Source: Massospora cicadina | Lineage: Eukaryota > Entomophthoromycota > Entomophthoromycetes > Entomophthorales > Entomophthoraceae | NCBI GenBank assembly: GCA_022478985.1 | Contig: JAKSZP010009198.1 | Location: forward strand, 62,001 to 126,000 | Length of the DNA stretch: 64,000 nucleotides | Direction: 5' to 3' | Shown: in pieces, positions 54,188-64,000 of the stretch | Numbering within the stretch: position 1 is the first letter of the stretch | Layout: each line of letters begins with the position of its first letter | Translations under genes and position numbers: made by a program | Notes under the pieces: generated by a model | The model's database searches: none | What the model was told of the DNA's origin: nothing | Seen by the model: only the letters and a program-made list of their open reading frames with translations

Positions 54188-55150
54188 TTGTCTGAGGCTG
54201 ACGCTCAGGGAGACTTGCCCCACTGGCCCCACCTTCACACCCTTAGCTTTGCCTCTATGCTGAAGCCCATTGTGGTGGCTCTCCTACCTTCTTGTTTGGA
54301 GGGTTTGGAATCTTCCTTTGATGCAGCTTCAGCTGACGCACTACTTGATCACTTCAAGTATGACTGTGAATCTAAACTCACTGTGGATCTGGTGAGTATT
54401 TCTTCTCCCATTTGCCCCTTGACCATCTGGGAGGAAGAGGCATTTGATGTGTTGGTGAAGAAGCAGTTAGCAAAAGGCGTGATTTTTCAGCGGACCTCCC
54501 CTGTTTGCTCCCCTCTTCTTTTTGTTGAGAAGGCTGATGGTACTTTACGCCCGTGTGTAGACTATGGGAACCTCAACAACGTTACTGTACCAGACCTCCA
54601 TCCAATCCCTTTGGATTCACAGATTGCGCGCTATGTGGAGAAGGCGAAGGTCTTCTCCAAGTTGGATTGCCTCAATGCGTTCAATAAGATTTGGATTAAA
54701 AAGGGAAAAGAGTGGTTAGCCGCATTATGTATCAGAAAAGGGATTTTCCAGTTTCAGATCATGCCCTTTGGGCTTAAGAATGCCCCTGCTATTTTTAACG
54801 CCGCATTGATGCAACGTTGGGGACTTGTTAGGGGTATGCGCGGTTGCCTACATGGATGATATCCTGGTGTTTTACCCAATTCGAAGTCTCATGCAGTACA
54901 TCTTCAGCAAGTGGTGGAGAGGTTAAAAGGCAACCAGCCTTACGCTGAAGATTACAAAGTGTGAATTTTTCAAGTCCCAGGTCACTTTTCTGGGCAACGT
55001 CATGTTTGACCAAGGACACATGATAACTCCAGACAAGAAGAAGGCTATTTGTGAGTGGCCTACCCCCACCTCAGATAAGGAATTGAGGAGCTTTTTGGGG
55101 ACATGTACGTTCCTCAAGAATTTCAAACCCAAATTTTTGAGGTGGCAGCT
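54188..55150 (+). pseudogene. G4 reverse transcriptase
   Basis: 223 open codons carry FVEKADGTLRPCVDYGNLNN, FSKLDCLNAFNKIWIKKGKE (first catalytic Asp) and QIMPFGLKNAPAIFNAALM. In the next frame near 54847 comes YMDDILV, the catalytic pair. Then KCEFFKSQVTFLGNVM-type sequence near 54957 and CEWPTPTSDKELRSFLGTC at 55050 close the connection region. The main break is the frameshift before YMDD. Confidence 0.9.
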
Positions 55151-55233
55151 CCCTCATATAAGGCTAGGCTGCCAAGATGCTTCAGTGGTCCCCCGTTTTG
55201 GAGGATGCTTTTCAAGCAGTAAAGTGAACCCTG

Positions 55234-55665
55234 TTGTCCACAACTGTTATTCACCATGTCGATTCTTCAAAGGAGTTCATTGTGTCTACTGATGCCTCCA
55301 ACTTCACATTAGTGGCCGCCTTGTTACAAGTAGGCGAAGATGGTATAGAGCATCCGGTGGGAAATTTTTTAGAATTTTTTTCCAGATTTGAATTACGCCG
55401 TAATGACAAGGAGTTATTGAAAGTGGTGGAGGCGCTGACTTATTGGCGTCACCACTTGCATGGCACATCCCACCCTTTCTGGGTACATACAGACCACTGT
55501 GCCTTGCTGTACTACCGCGCTCCTCATGTCCTAACCCCATGGAAGACCCGTTGGCATGAGACCCTTGCCCAATTTGCATTCTCTTATGAGTTCACCAAGG
55601 GCAAGGATAATGGTTTGGCGGAAGCTTTGAGCTGCAACTCTGCTTTAGCGCCCAATCCCAAGTAG
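55234..55665 (+). pseudogene. G4 RNase H
   Basis: 143 open codons: FIVSTDASNFTLVAALLQVG (catalytic Asp), HPVGNFLEFFSRFELRRNDK, ELLKVVEALTYWRHHLHGTS (catalytic Glu) and HTDHCALLYY, ending FTKGKDNGLAEALS. All key positions are kept. It is open from end to end but isolated from its neighbours by frameshifts. Confidence 0.88.
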
Positions 55666-55686
55666 TTAGAAGTTCATAACACAAAG

Positions 55687-56640
55687 TTGATGATTCCACC
55701 AAATAAAATTGTGTCCCAACTTCTCTCTCCCCTGGCCAGCGGGCTAGCGCTTGCACCTCTGGAAAATGTGGAGGAATATAGTATGTTCAAAGAGGTAGTC
55801 CTTTCTCATCCGCTAGCAGCCAAATATACTATGATTATTGCTAAGAGTGCTTTGAATCAAGAAGATCTATCCAGAGGCTATCAAGTAAAGGATGAGATGG
55901 TGTGGTTTCAGGGGCGCCTTTGGGTCCTTGCTGGACCACTGCGCCTGAAAATCATCTGGAACCATCATAATGGAATCACCGTTGGTCATCCTGGTAGTTC
56001 AAAGACATTAAAGTTAATATGACGCACGTACAATTGGAAGAGCTTGCCTGCTCAGGTGAGGCGGTATTGTAAAGAGTGTCTGATCTGCAATCAGATGAAA
56101 TCAATTGGCAACCTTTAGCGGGGTTGTTGGTACCAGTCAAAATGCTGAAAGGCTTTGGACTTCCCTATTGGTGGATTTCATTGTTTATTTACCTGTCTCT
56201 GATGATTATGATGCCATCATGGTGGTGGACCGTTTTATGAAGTTCGCCCACTTTATTCCTTGCAGAATGACAATAACTGCGGCTGAGATGGCTAGGCTCT
56301 TCGTTACTCATGAGTTTGCGCTCCATGGGGTTCCCCCAAAAAATAATTAGTGACCGGTGACCCCGGTTTACCTCCATCATTTGATAAAGAGTTATGTAAG
56401 ACTCTTCAGATTCGCCCCTGCCATTTAAATGCCTATCACCCCCAATCAGATGGGCAGAATGAACGAGTAAACCAGTACTTAGAACAGTTTCTGCGGTGTT
56501 ACACCTCCGCAGATTATTCAGATTGGGTTTCTCACCTCCCTATGGCCCAATTTAGTTACAAAAACACTTTGTATTCTTCTATCAGTTGTTCCTTTTTTCG
56601 CCAACCATGGACTTAAACCCACCTTTAACATGGATCCCAG
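55687..56640 (+). pseudogene. G4 integrase
   Basis: The zinc-binding region reads HHNGITVGHPGSSKTLKLI and, in the next frame, YCKECLICNQMKS (HHCC). The core reads SLLVDFIVYLPVSDDYDAIM (first Asp; usually SMDFI), VDRFMKFAHFIPC, then VTGDPGLPPSF near 56350 (SDRG position, Asp kept) and HPQSDGQNERVNQYLEQFLR, whose Glu is catalytic. Stops at about 56021 and 56348 break it. Confidence 0.88.
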
Positions 56641-56954
56641 ATGTGGTTCTAATGTTGAACTGGTGGTGGACTTTTTAAGACTATCAAGAAGGTCCACCAG
56701 GGGTTTCCACAAGTTTGGAGGCGGCAATGCAAGTGTATAAGGAGAACGCTGATGGTAAGCTTGAGTGGGTCATGCATATAAGGAAGGGGATCTCATGATG
56801 CTTGATGCTCAAACATCCCAATCAAGCAGCCATGAAAGAAGCTGGGACTAAAGAGGATTGGTCCTTACCGCGTTGTTAGAAAGGTGGGCCATGCCTCATC
56901 CAGCTAGATCTTCCCTCTTCATTTCAGATCTTCTCTGTCTTCCATGAAAGCAAA

Positions 56955-57180
56955 TTGACGTTGTTTGAGGGCCCCCCACCAGAGACTCCTGAGGCCTATC
57001 TCGTGGATGGGGCGCCAGAGTGGGAAGTGGAAGAAATAGTTGCCTCCCGCCGTGTTAAAGAAGACTTGAGTACCTGGTATCCTGGAAGGGTTTTGATGCT
57101 GCAGAGAACAGTTGGGTTCCAGCGCGTGACTGTGTGCATGCCCAAGATCTGATTGAAGCCTTCCACAAGCGTTTCCCCCA
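56955..57180 (+). pseudogene. G4 chromodomain
   Basis: APEWEVEEIVASRRVK near 57012, then after a one-base frame change LEYLVSWKGFDAAENSWVPA and HAQDLIEAFHKRFP. This is a complete chromodomain pattern with the aromatic positions (EVEEI, W of SWKGF, W of NSW) present. It marks G4 as a chromovirus. Confidence 0.85.
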
Positions 57181-57287
57181 GGCTGCTGGATCTCAACCCA
57201 AACCGACCGTTGCCACCATAAAGTTGGCCTCAGCCCACAAGAACTTTTCCCTTGAACAAGCCCCTGGAGAGGGGTTGAGCCCCATCA

Positions 57288-57301
57288 GGAGGAGAGGGTA
57301 A
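57288..57301 (+). promoter_or_regulatory. G4 polypurine tract
   Basis: GGAGGAGAGGGTAA ends at the first base of the 3' LTR. Confidence 0.75.
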
Positions 57302-58149
57302 TGTCATGGTTAAATGACATCATAGTGGGGACCAACCACAAGGATAAGGCTGGGCGCCAGGAGGCCCAGAGTGAAGCTTCAGGCCCTCCCTGACCTCAGG
57401 CACACACTAGACCAACGCTAGATACAAGCTAAATATGCCATAGTTGGTAAAAGTGAGGTGCCTATAGCCAAGCCTTGTGTTGGCCCAGGCGTTAAAACGG
57501 ATAGCTTATGCAATTAATGCAGATGGTTTGATTTGGTTAGTCGAGGAAGCTGCTGTTTTGAAACTGTTCCATTTACAAAATCACATGTTTGGGTAAAACC
57601 CAACTTCAATCAATTACATAAGTGAAGTCAGTTTTGGCATATTCTACCAATTTGGATGGTAATGTTTACCTATTGGTGGGTCGTTGCTTGGGCCCACTTC
57701 AGCAAGCCCCATATTTCCCTAACATAGTTTAATTATGTTTCCTATGACCAACACTCCATGTTGATCAACTTTCCTAATAAACATTTTTCCCATTTTACGT
57801 TTTATTCTATGATATTTCAAACGCTCTTGTGCGTGAACCTCTTTAAGGAGGTCTTGCATTCCATTAACCTTGCCATTTTAAATACACTCAATCTATCCCC
57901 TAGTGCACCATTGGTTCGCCCAGGTTCCCTCCAATCTAGATCGCTTACCCCCTTCCTCTTTGTGCACCACGTCGCTTTTGGTGGGTTATTTATTATAAAA
58001 CTCGCACTTCTCTGCCCAAGTTGGTATTGCTCCATTACCCTCTGCTGGGCTCCAATAACTTTCGTACTAATGGCTAGTTCCCTGGCGTTGGCCTTGTGCA
58101 CTGTGCACTACCACGCTGGGAACAAAGAGTTATAGACACTCTCCTTACA
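57302..58149 (+). repeat. G4 3' LTR
   Basis: Matches the 5' LTR from TGTCATGGTTAAATGACATC to CACTCTCCTTACA. The two differ at many positions. Confidence 0.85.
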
Positions 58150-58327
58150 TGTTTGTTACCTATCAATAATTACCACCTTGAACACCCTTGTCCTTTGTTA
58201 CTTTAGCTCCAGCACCCTCTGTGGGGCTATTCTCATCTTAATACTGAATATCAGTTCCCTGGCGTTGTGGAAGTGCATTGTGCACCACTTCTCTGGGAAC
58301 CGGAAAGTTATAAACACTCTTTTGACA
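58150..58327 (+). repeat. Partial LTR of another G4-like element
   Basis: Directly after the G4 3' LTR. It repeats the last ~150 bp of the LTR in diverged form (CAGCACCCTCTG near 58211, TTCCCTGGCGTTG near 58255, GTTATAAACACTCTTTTGACA at the end). The older element therefore starts mid-LTR here. Confidence 0.65.
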
Positions 58328-59170
58328 CAAATGGTATCGATGATCTTCTATTATGATGTCCTAAACTCAAAAAGCATCAGCAAAGCCAACTAAATAAAAA
58401 GCTAGATTTGGACAAAAAATGCTTTTTAAATTAAAAAGCTCTTACATTAGGTGAGGTCAATGTTTGATGTATTACAGGATGTTTTTGATTTGGGGTGATT
58501 ATCCACCAAACATTTGGGGAATCAGCTTATGTCAGAGGGAGGGAAACATGCCAGAGATAAAATTCTGTCTGCACCTCAGATTTAAACTTTTAGATATGAG
58601 TAACACATTGATTCGCGGGCAAAAGATCTGGCACCACACATCAAAGGGGGAGTTACGCCAAGCTCCAAAAAAGATAAGTGTACAAATGATCAAATCACAC
58701 TCAGAAAATGCAAATGCCGCAATTGATTTAAGATGAATCATGACATCCAGAATCATAGAAAACTAATGTGCTTATGGACAGTACTTCTGGTGTATGCACC
58801 ATAAATGATTTTAATAAAGTTGATTGTGTTTACTTCCTGTTTGCCATAGATATGTAAGTTGGTCAAGCTTAGCAGAAATTTATGCCCTGGTGGACACCAA
58901 TGCCTTCAGCAACTTCATTGACCTCAAGGTGGCACAGGCCCTGGAACTAGCTGTTACTACAGGGTCCCCAGTTATGTAATCCTCATGGGTGGTGATGATC
59001 ATGTTGCCCCAGATGAGCCACTGCATTTCTATGCCCATGGACATTGCTTTCATACCGATTCTTGGCAATCCCTGACCTTCTGTACCCTATGATCATAGGT
59101 TTGGGTTGATGGTACTAACAATCAGAGTACATTGACCTCAAGCAAAACGTGCTTGCTTTCATGTCCTTTT
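58328..59170 (+). pseudogene. Gag tail and protease of the G4-like element
   Basis: Near 58620-58735 the open frame reads GQKIWHHTSKGELRQAPKKI. Near 58880-58970 comes IYALVDTNAFSNFIDLKVAQ, the protease with DTN in place of DTG, and near 59085-59150 MIIGLG and YIDLKQNVLAF, matching IILGLEWWWKF and VRTNLKEN of G4. No RT follows, so the element is truncated. Confidence 0.65.
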
Positions 59171-59734
59171 ACTAATATGGTGAGATACCTCTCCTCACTA
59201 CCTGAAAAAATAAAAGTGTGGTGCTTACCATAATAGAGTACTTTCTCTTCCGATGCTGTTACAGATTTGCTCACTATGCCATGATTACTTGAGCCATACA
59301 AAGATATCTTTAAATCAATTGAAGCCAAATTCTACTGCTTCATTTAAAACATGCCTGGACTTTCGTTTGTTGGTCAATATTATCAAGATCAAACGTATAA
59401 TATGCTCATATACTGCTGCTATGGACTAAGCCCTAAAGATCTGTATTGGCAGTTTGTTAGCCAAAGGGTGGCTAAGCAAGTGTAAATCTGGGGGAGCGTC
59501 CCCTCTCCCTTGACTGGGTGGTGTTCCCATTCCCCACAAAAAAGGGTCCAAATAGGGCAGCTGTCCCTCTCGTCTCACAGGACAATCTTGACCATGTGGT
59601 AAATTAACAATGGGTAACATCTCTCCCTTTGAAGATCCCAGCACCTTTCCCCACAATGCCCTCCACCAAATTAGTACGGTGAATTGAGGAAATTTGCGTC
59701 AAAATAATTGGAAGTCGCCACCTCATGGGAAAAA
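59171..59734. other. No recognisable feature
   Basis: Only short frames. A C/T-rich stretch (CGTCCCCTCTCCCTTGACTG near 59500) has no recognised role. Confidence 0.4.
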
Positions 59735-60165
59735 AGGTTCTTATGAGTTAATAGCATCAAGCTCTCAAAATCAAGATCTGGAAGCCTTAAATCCTTGGCA
59801 ACAAAGCACAATGGGCTCGCACATTCAGTAAATAAGGAATCAAGTGTCAAATTCTTAGCAAAACTAGCCAATGGCATTGGGCAATTGGGAAACATTGTTA
59901 GTTTGAAAACTTCTTCAAAACATCGGGGATAAAGCCCAATGGGCTAGGACTCTTAAGAAGAATGTGTCCAGTGTTGAATCCTCAGGAAAACTTGCCAATG
60001 GCATTGGGACATTAAGAAATGTTGTTGCCGATTTGAAAATAACCTTGAAAACATTGGGGAAAAAGCCCAATGGGCATGTACCTCCTAAGATAAATGTGCC
60101 AAATGCTGAATCTTTGGAGGAACTCTTCAATGGCATTAAGTCATTGTCAAAAGTCACTAATAGCC
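59735..60165 (+). repeat. Degenerate ~130-bp tandem repeat with coding remnants
   Basis: Three to four imperfect units. The boundaries show best as CTAGCCAATGGCATTGGG (59865), CTTGCCAATGGCATTGGG (59991) and CTTCAATGGCATTAAG (60124); the spacing is about 126 and 133 bp. The unit also holds AAAGCCCAATGGGC (59932 and 60063). The third unit is open (59964-60188): KLANGIGTLRNVVADLKITL, then KTLGKKPNGHVPPKINVP, then NAESLEELFNGIKSLSK. The earlier unit reads KLANGIGQLGNIVSLKT. This suggests a protein with ~43-residue repeats, now decayed. The family is unknown. Confidence 0.6.
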
Positions 60166-60189
60166 AAAGCACTCCCCTCAAAAGTTAGG

Positions 60190-60668
60190 ATCATCATTCA
60201 ATTCTTCTCACTTGGCTGAATGGATGCCAAAGTGACCAGGTGTGGGCGGAATGGGTATCCTGAACCCATTCTAACCTTTTAGGACCGCCCCTACTTAGGG
60301 TTGGCCTGAGAGGTTCCCATTGCATATCAGGCAAGACGCTGTCAGGATAACTATTGGAAATGCAGCGAAACTGCAATTTGAGCATCTGAGGTCAAACTGA
60401 CAGTGACTCAGCCTGATGCTGACTCCTCCAAAGTCAGTTCAAATTAGATTCATATTTCTCCCACTTAAAGTTTGCTAGGTTAGGATGAACCTTGAGCGCC
60501 CCAATCCCATGCTTTACTAATTTATTCCCAAAATTGATCATCTATTTAAGCAGTTGTAACACACTGAGGAAATTAACTGTTGATTTTCTTAATATATTAT
60601 TCATAAAAAATCTCGACAAGTTCCAGATAGTTTGATTTATTTCATTTTTTTTTCTTGCTAAACTCCCT
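60190..60668. other. No recognisable gene; possible LTR-like DNA
   Basis: Contains a Cys-poor, stop-rich sequence with AATTTATTCCC and A/T-rich ends near 60590. The position upstream of G5 would suit an LTR, but the partner LTR is outside the window, so this cannot be tested here. Confidence 0.3.
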
Positions 60669-60890
60669 ATGGCACTAACAATGTGTCCTCTCAGGCCTCA
60701 TATTGGCTGGGCAGTACCAGTTATGATAGTAACTATAGCTCCTAACGCAGTCAACTGGGCGTATCATGTAAGAAACTTCTGGGAATTCAACCCAATTGTT
60801 GAGGCCATCCGCCAGCAGGATATCAGAATCCTGATGGCCCATTTGTCTCCACTCCAAGAAAGGATCCGCCACTCACCTCCGTTTTTGTAA
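60669..60890 (+). CDS. Unrecognised 73-codon ORF upstream of G5 gag
   Basis: ATG at 60669 in CCCTATGGCAC. The product begins MALTMCPLRPHIGWAVPVMI and continues VTIAPNAVNWAYHVRNFWEF, with a short hydrophobic start. It could be G5 leader sequence, gag N-terminus or a chance frame. No function assigned. Confidence 0.25.
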   Translation: MALTMCPLRPHIGWAVPVMIVTIAPNAVNWAYHVRNFWEFNPIVEAIRQQDIRILMAHLSPLQERIRHSPPFL

Positions 60891-61339
60891 CAAACTCTTC
60901 TATAGAGGGTTCCAATCTGGAAAATCCAATCACTTTATCCCTAAAGAATATCCACTGGGTCTGGAGTTGAAACAGCCTGGTTCTTGCCGGGTTCCTTCTT
61001 ATGCTTGCAATACACTGGCACTCAATCATCACATATCTCCCCACACAAGTTATCGTCATTCAAAACAAAAATGCCTCTGGCATTCTGGATTACCTTTTGA
61101 GTGCTTTTGCATACTGACTGCCAGGACAGTCTAAATTTTTTCTGCTGTTTCCCCTACATAATTGACCATACATTGTTTCCAGCCATTTCCGCCCTCCTTG
61201 TAGAGATGGGCGCTGCAGTGGTTACCTTTTACCAAATGAATGTGCAGTCAGTAGTTTGTCTCCTTCTTCTTGTTTGGTCAGTCGCAAATTTTATGAGAAG
61301 CGTTTAAGTAGTTTTGGAGGAATTCCTCCATGATAGCAT

Positions 61340-62035
61340 GGCCCATTGGCCGCTACTCTCCCCTCAACTCACTCTCAAGTAGGGCATCCAGGTATTCCTT
61401 TCCAAAATATCAAAAATCAGGTCCTTGACATCCTTGTTGAGGTGCAAATGCAATCTACAGTTTCTCTGAATTCTGACGCTTCATTGTCCAAGCCTAGCAA
61501 AGTGTTGCACTTTTTGGATGCAGTTGAAGGTGAATCCTATCAGTGGTTGTGAGGACTTCTGTATTCTGCTATTTGGGCAAGTGACTATACATCATTGTCG
61601 CACAGTATCAGCAGCTTTGAAACCCCCTGTACCAGGTTCAGAACATTTTTTTCAATTACTCTTCCTTATAGCCAAAGCCCCTATCATTGGCTCTTTAGTC
61701 GCAGCCTCTGTGAGCAAGCCCATGCGCTTGATCTTTATAGTAAGATGCTCCAAGAAATTTTCAGATCTGCGTTGGATTTCGCCTCCACTTATCACGAAGT
61801 TTGGTCCACCCTTATGGGGACAGTGGATCAAATGTGTAAGGTTGCAACTTCCATTAATGGCTCTCTCTGCCATATTGGTACCCTACCCTCAATTTAGAAA
61901 TTTCATGATCAGGTTGCCTGACAGGGACTTGGATCCAGATCCTGTTGCTGAATCAGTATTGGTATTGGTTCCAGGGTCAGATGTTGTCCCCGCGCCCAAT
62001 TTGGTTTATCCTATTTTACCTGTCAGTGAGTAAAT
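61340..62035 (+). pseudogene. G5 gag remnant
   Basis: Frames at 61346-61552 (SKPSKVLHFLDAVEGESYQW) and 61595-61897 (FSRSLCEQAHALDLYSKMLQ) look like gypsy capsid helices: the first matches the usual KFxGxxxxxxxWL-type pattern. Several frames are used, with no zinc knuckle visible. The position directly before the protease supports gag. Confidence 0.55.
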
Positions 62036-62199
62036 GAAAGTCCAGCCCAAAAAAGAAGGTTTTCAACCCCTTGCTCTCCTCAACTTTACTACCATAAAAA
62101 AGCCTGATACTCCCCCTGATTTGCTTGCTATTCATTCAGTGTCATCAGAAATGGCAGTATCTGCTAATAAACAGAATTCCGCCTGCCTTTTGTTTTTTA

Positions 62200-62560
62200 A
62201 TGAAAATTAGTATTGGAGCTCACCAAGCGTCCTTCAAGGTCTTGGTTGACATTGGAGCAGCGGGTAACTTTATGATCTTAGAGTTGGCCCACCAGCTCTA
62301 CCTTGACCTGTACTTGGGTTCTGCGGTGATGGTTGCTTCTACAGCCTCCAAGGAATCATACAGAGTATGGCGCCCAAACCATTCTCAGTTCACCAGTTAG
62401 TTTTTGCGATCGTTTCTCAGCAATGATAAAACTGGCGTTTACATTAATTTTGGGTGTGGGTTGGTGGCATCAGCAGTATTTTAAAATTAACCTTGAGTTT
62501 AATATGTTGTCATTTTCTAATGGTCAGATGGAGGGCGAGTTTCCCTTACTGGATATTCTT
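62200..62560 (+). pseudogene. G5 aspartic protease
   Basis: MKISIGAHQASFKVLVDIGA then AGNFMILELAHQLYL; the active site is DIG where DTG or DSG is usual. ILGVGWWHQQYFKINLEFN near 62447 (other frame) is the ILGLPWL-type end. Similar to the G4 protease. Confidence 0.75.
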
Positions 62561-62639
62561 ACAAAAACTCAAGGTCATGGATCAGTTGCTTCCCTTGTTT
62601 CCCCTGTGAGCCTGCCATTGGATTTTCAGAAGCGTTGGT

Positions 62640-63470
62640 GGGATAAAAAGTTTTTCTTACTCCGAGAAGGTGGACCATCTTCCACCACATACAGAATTCA
62701 ACTTGGGCTTTAGAACAACGGTGCAGGTAGTGAACATAAAATGCCCACTGTATCTGAATACCACGGAGGAGGAGGCTGCCCTCAATGCATGGTTGGATGG
62801 CATGCTTAAGAAAGGTTGGTTGTTCAAAGAAACATCCTCAGTTGCCTCTCCCATCATTTTTGCCAAGAAGGCTGATGGTTCCCTTCGTCCCTATGTGGAT
62901 TACAGTCACCTTAATAAGATCACAGTTCACAATCCTCACCCACTGCCTTTATAACAGACAATTGGCCAAAAGATTCCCAAATCTCGCGTGTTTTCAAAAC
63001 TTGATCTTGTTAATGCATTCAATCAGTTTAAGTGAAAGAAGGTCAGGAATGTCTTACTACAAATTAAACAAACGTGATATGTTCTAATTTCAGGTGATGC
63101 CTTTCAGGCTAAAGAATGCGCCAGACACGTTCCAAGAATGATCAATAGTGTGCTGGGTGATCTCCAGTTTACCTGCGTGATTGCAAACATAGATGATATC
63201 TTGGTAAACTCCCTACTATTGAACAACATACAAAGGACTTGAAGGTGGTAGTGACTGTCTTACATAATGCGGGCCTGTTCATCAAGCTTTCAGAATGCGA
63301 GTTTTGAGGAGGAGGTTACCTTCTTGGGTAATCTCATCTTAAAGGATGGGTACGTCATTCCACCAGCAAGTTGGAAGCCTTCCACGAATGACCAACTCCA
63401 ATGACCAAAAAGCAATTGAGAAGCTTATTGGGCACTATCATTTTTAAAAAGCTCTCACCTGCCCTATCCC
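62640..63470 (+). pseudogene. G5 reverse transcriptase
   Basis: Open frame 62670-62954 reads LDGMLKKGWLFKETSSVASP, IIFAKKADGSLRPYVDYSHL and NKITVHNPHPLPL. After a stop, FKLDLVNAFNQF-type sequence near 63000, MPFRLKNAPDTFQ near 63095 and NIDDILVN near 63186 (catalytic DD) appear in different frames. KKQLRSLLGTIIF near 63407 ends the domain. It resembles G4. Confidence 0.85.
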
Positions 63471-63479
63471 AGTTAGCTG

Positions 63480-64000
63480 CCTCACTACACCCACTCACAG
63501 GAAATTTGTCCCCTTTCATTGGACGCCTGAGTACCAGCAGGCATTCAAGTCAATTAAAGAGGTGTTATTTTCCACCGTCCTAAAACACACTGACCCCTGA
63601 AAACCCTATGTCATAGCATGTGATATCATCCATTGCAGTTGGGGATGTCTTGCTTCAGGAGCACAATAGGTTGGAGCATCCGGTCATCTACTTTTCCCGA
63701 CAGTTCTCTACCACTGAACAGTCTTGGGACATCTACAATAAGGAGCTGACATCTGAAGGGTGGGCCTTGCCCAATTAGTGGTATCTCTTGTAGGGCGCTC
63801 AGCATAAGTTAACAGTGTGTACGAATCACCAAGCCATTCATTATTTCTGCAAGCCACAGAAGTTGGCACACTGGCAGGCCTGAACCTACCAGGATTTGTG
63901 TAGCTTTAACTTCTAGTATGATTTTATAAAAGGTGCGTTAGATGTCCTCCCAGACATTCTAAGTCACAACCCTGCACATTGACCTGCTGACTCAGATGAG
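63480..64000 (+). pseudogene. G5 RNase H, running off the right edge
   Basis: Near 63525 YQQAFKSIKEVLFSTVLKH (in frame pieces), then VIACDIIH near 63612 (TDAS position), HPVIYFSRQFSTTEQSWDIY then NKELTS near 63676-63750. Integrase and 3' LTR must lie outside the window. Confidence 0.75.

Larger units (their letters stand above)
52220..58149 (+). mobile_element. G4: Ty3/gypsy chromovirus
   Basis: LTRs of 850 and 848 bp (TGTCATGG to CTCCTTACA) enclose a 4232-bp interior with short gag, protease, RT, RNase H, integrase and chromodomain in order. A purine-rich tract, GGAGGAGAGGGTAA, precedes the 3' LTR. No target duplication: TCAGT on the left, TGTTT on the right. The flanks also belong to different places of related elements, so recombination is likely. 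It is the best preserved gypsy pol of the window, though still broken. Confidence 0.9.

Noticed and set aside
57758..58135. 125-codon open frame in the G4 3' LTR
   Set aside because: Counterpart of the previous frame, in LTR sequence, without domain features.
1..64000. CRISPR array, tRNA, rRNA or bacterial operon
   Set aside because: No regular short direct repeats with spacers, no cloverleaf or rRNA core sequence was seen, and gene content is eukaryotic retrotransposons throughout.

Overview
The window looks like eukaryotic nuclear DNA, most likely from a fungus with a transposon-bloated genome. The evidence is entirely transposon based: APE-type LINEs whose tails are short A/T repeats, Ty3/gypsy elements (two with a C-terminal chromodomain), translation by the standard code, and no recognisable host gene, rRNA or tRNA. 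A basidiomycete, perhaps a rust, is a guess I cannot test here. Nearly every reading frame is broken, so this is an old, decaying repeat region.

Layout: 1-2224 is the 3' part of a LINE (L1c, running off the left edge). From 2353 to about 49.2 kb lies one tower of nested insertions. Its base is two tandem copies (H1, H2) of a ~1.9 kb element family. H2 was split twice. Gypsy G1 (5190-17152, TSD ACATC) carries LINE L2 (5253-10519, 16-bp TSD) in its 5' LTR. Gypsy G2 (17488-48664) carries LINE L3 (18601-23869, 18-bp TSD) in its 5' LTR, four more ~1.9 kb elements (H3-H6) and an 81-bp mariner-like hairpin in its body, and chromovirus G3 (40967-48067, minus strand) in its 3' LTR. H4 in turn carries a solo LTR of the G1 family. 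The likely end of H2 reappears at about 48.67-49.2 kb. To the right are chromovirus G4 (52220-58149) lying between pieces of older relatives, an unusual ~130-bp degenerate tandem repeat (about 59.73-60.17 kb), and the gag-pol of a fifth gypsy element (G5, 61.3 kb to the right edge).

The most interesting observation is the H family. Six copies, each about 1.86-1.93 kb once later insertions are removed, encode a decayed protein that matches ORF1 (the RNA-binding, zinc-knuckle protein) of the resident LINE but carry no endonuclease or reverse transcriptase. They share with the LINE a start motif and a conserved 3' tail. They look like ORF1-only LINE parasites, comparable in architecture to mammalian HAL1 (half-a-LINE), and would have needed the LINE's enzyme in trans. 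L2 and L3 share two in-frame stop codons in ORF2, which suggests that defective LINE copies were also mobilised in trans. Differences between L2 and L3 in the part compared are all transitions, about half at CpG, which points to cytosine methylation and deamination.

Working names (L1c, L2, L3; H1-H6; G1-G5) are mine. All family assignments come from reading motifs and comparing copies inside the window; no database search was possible.
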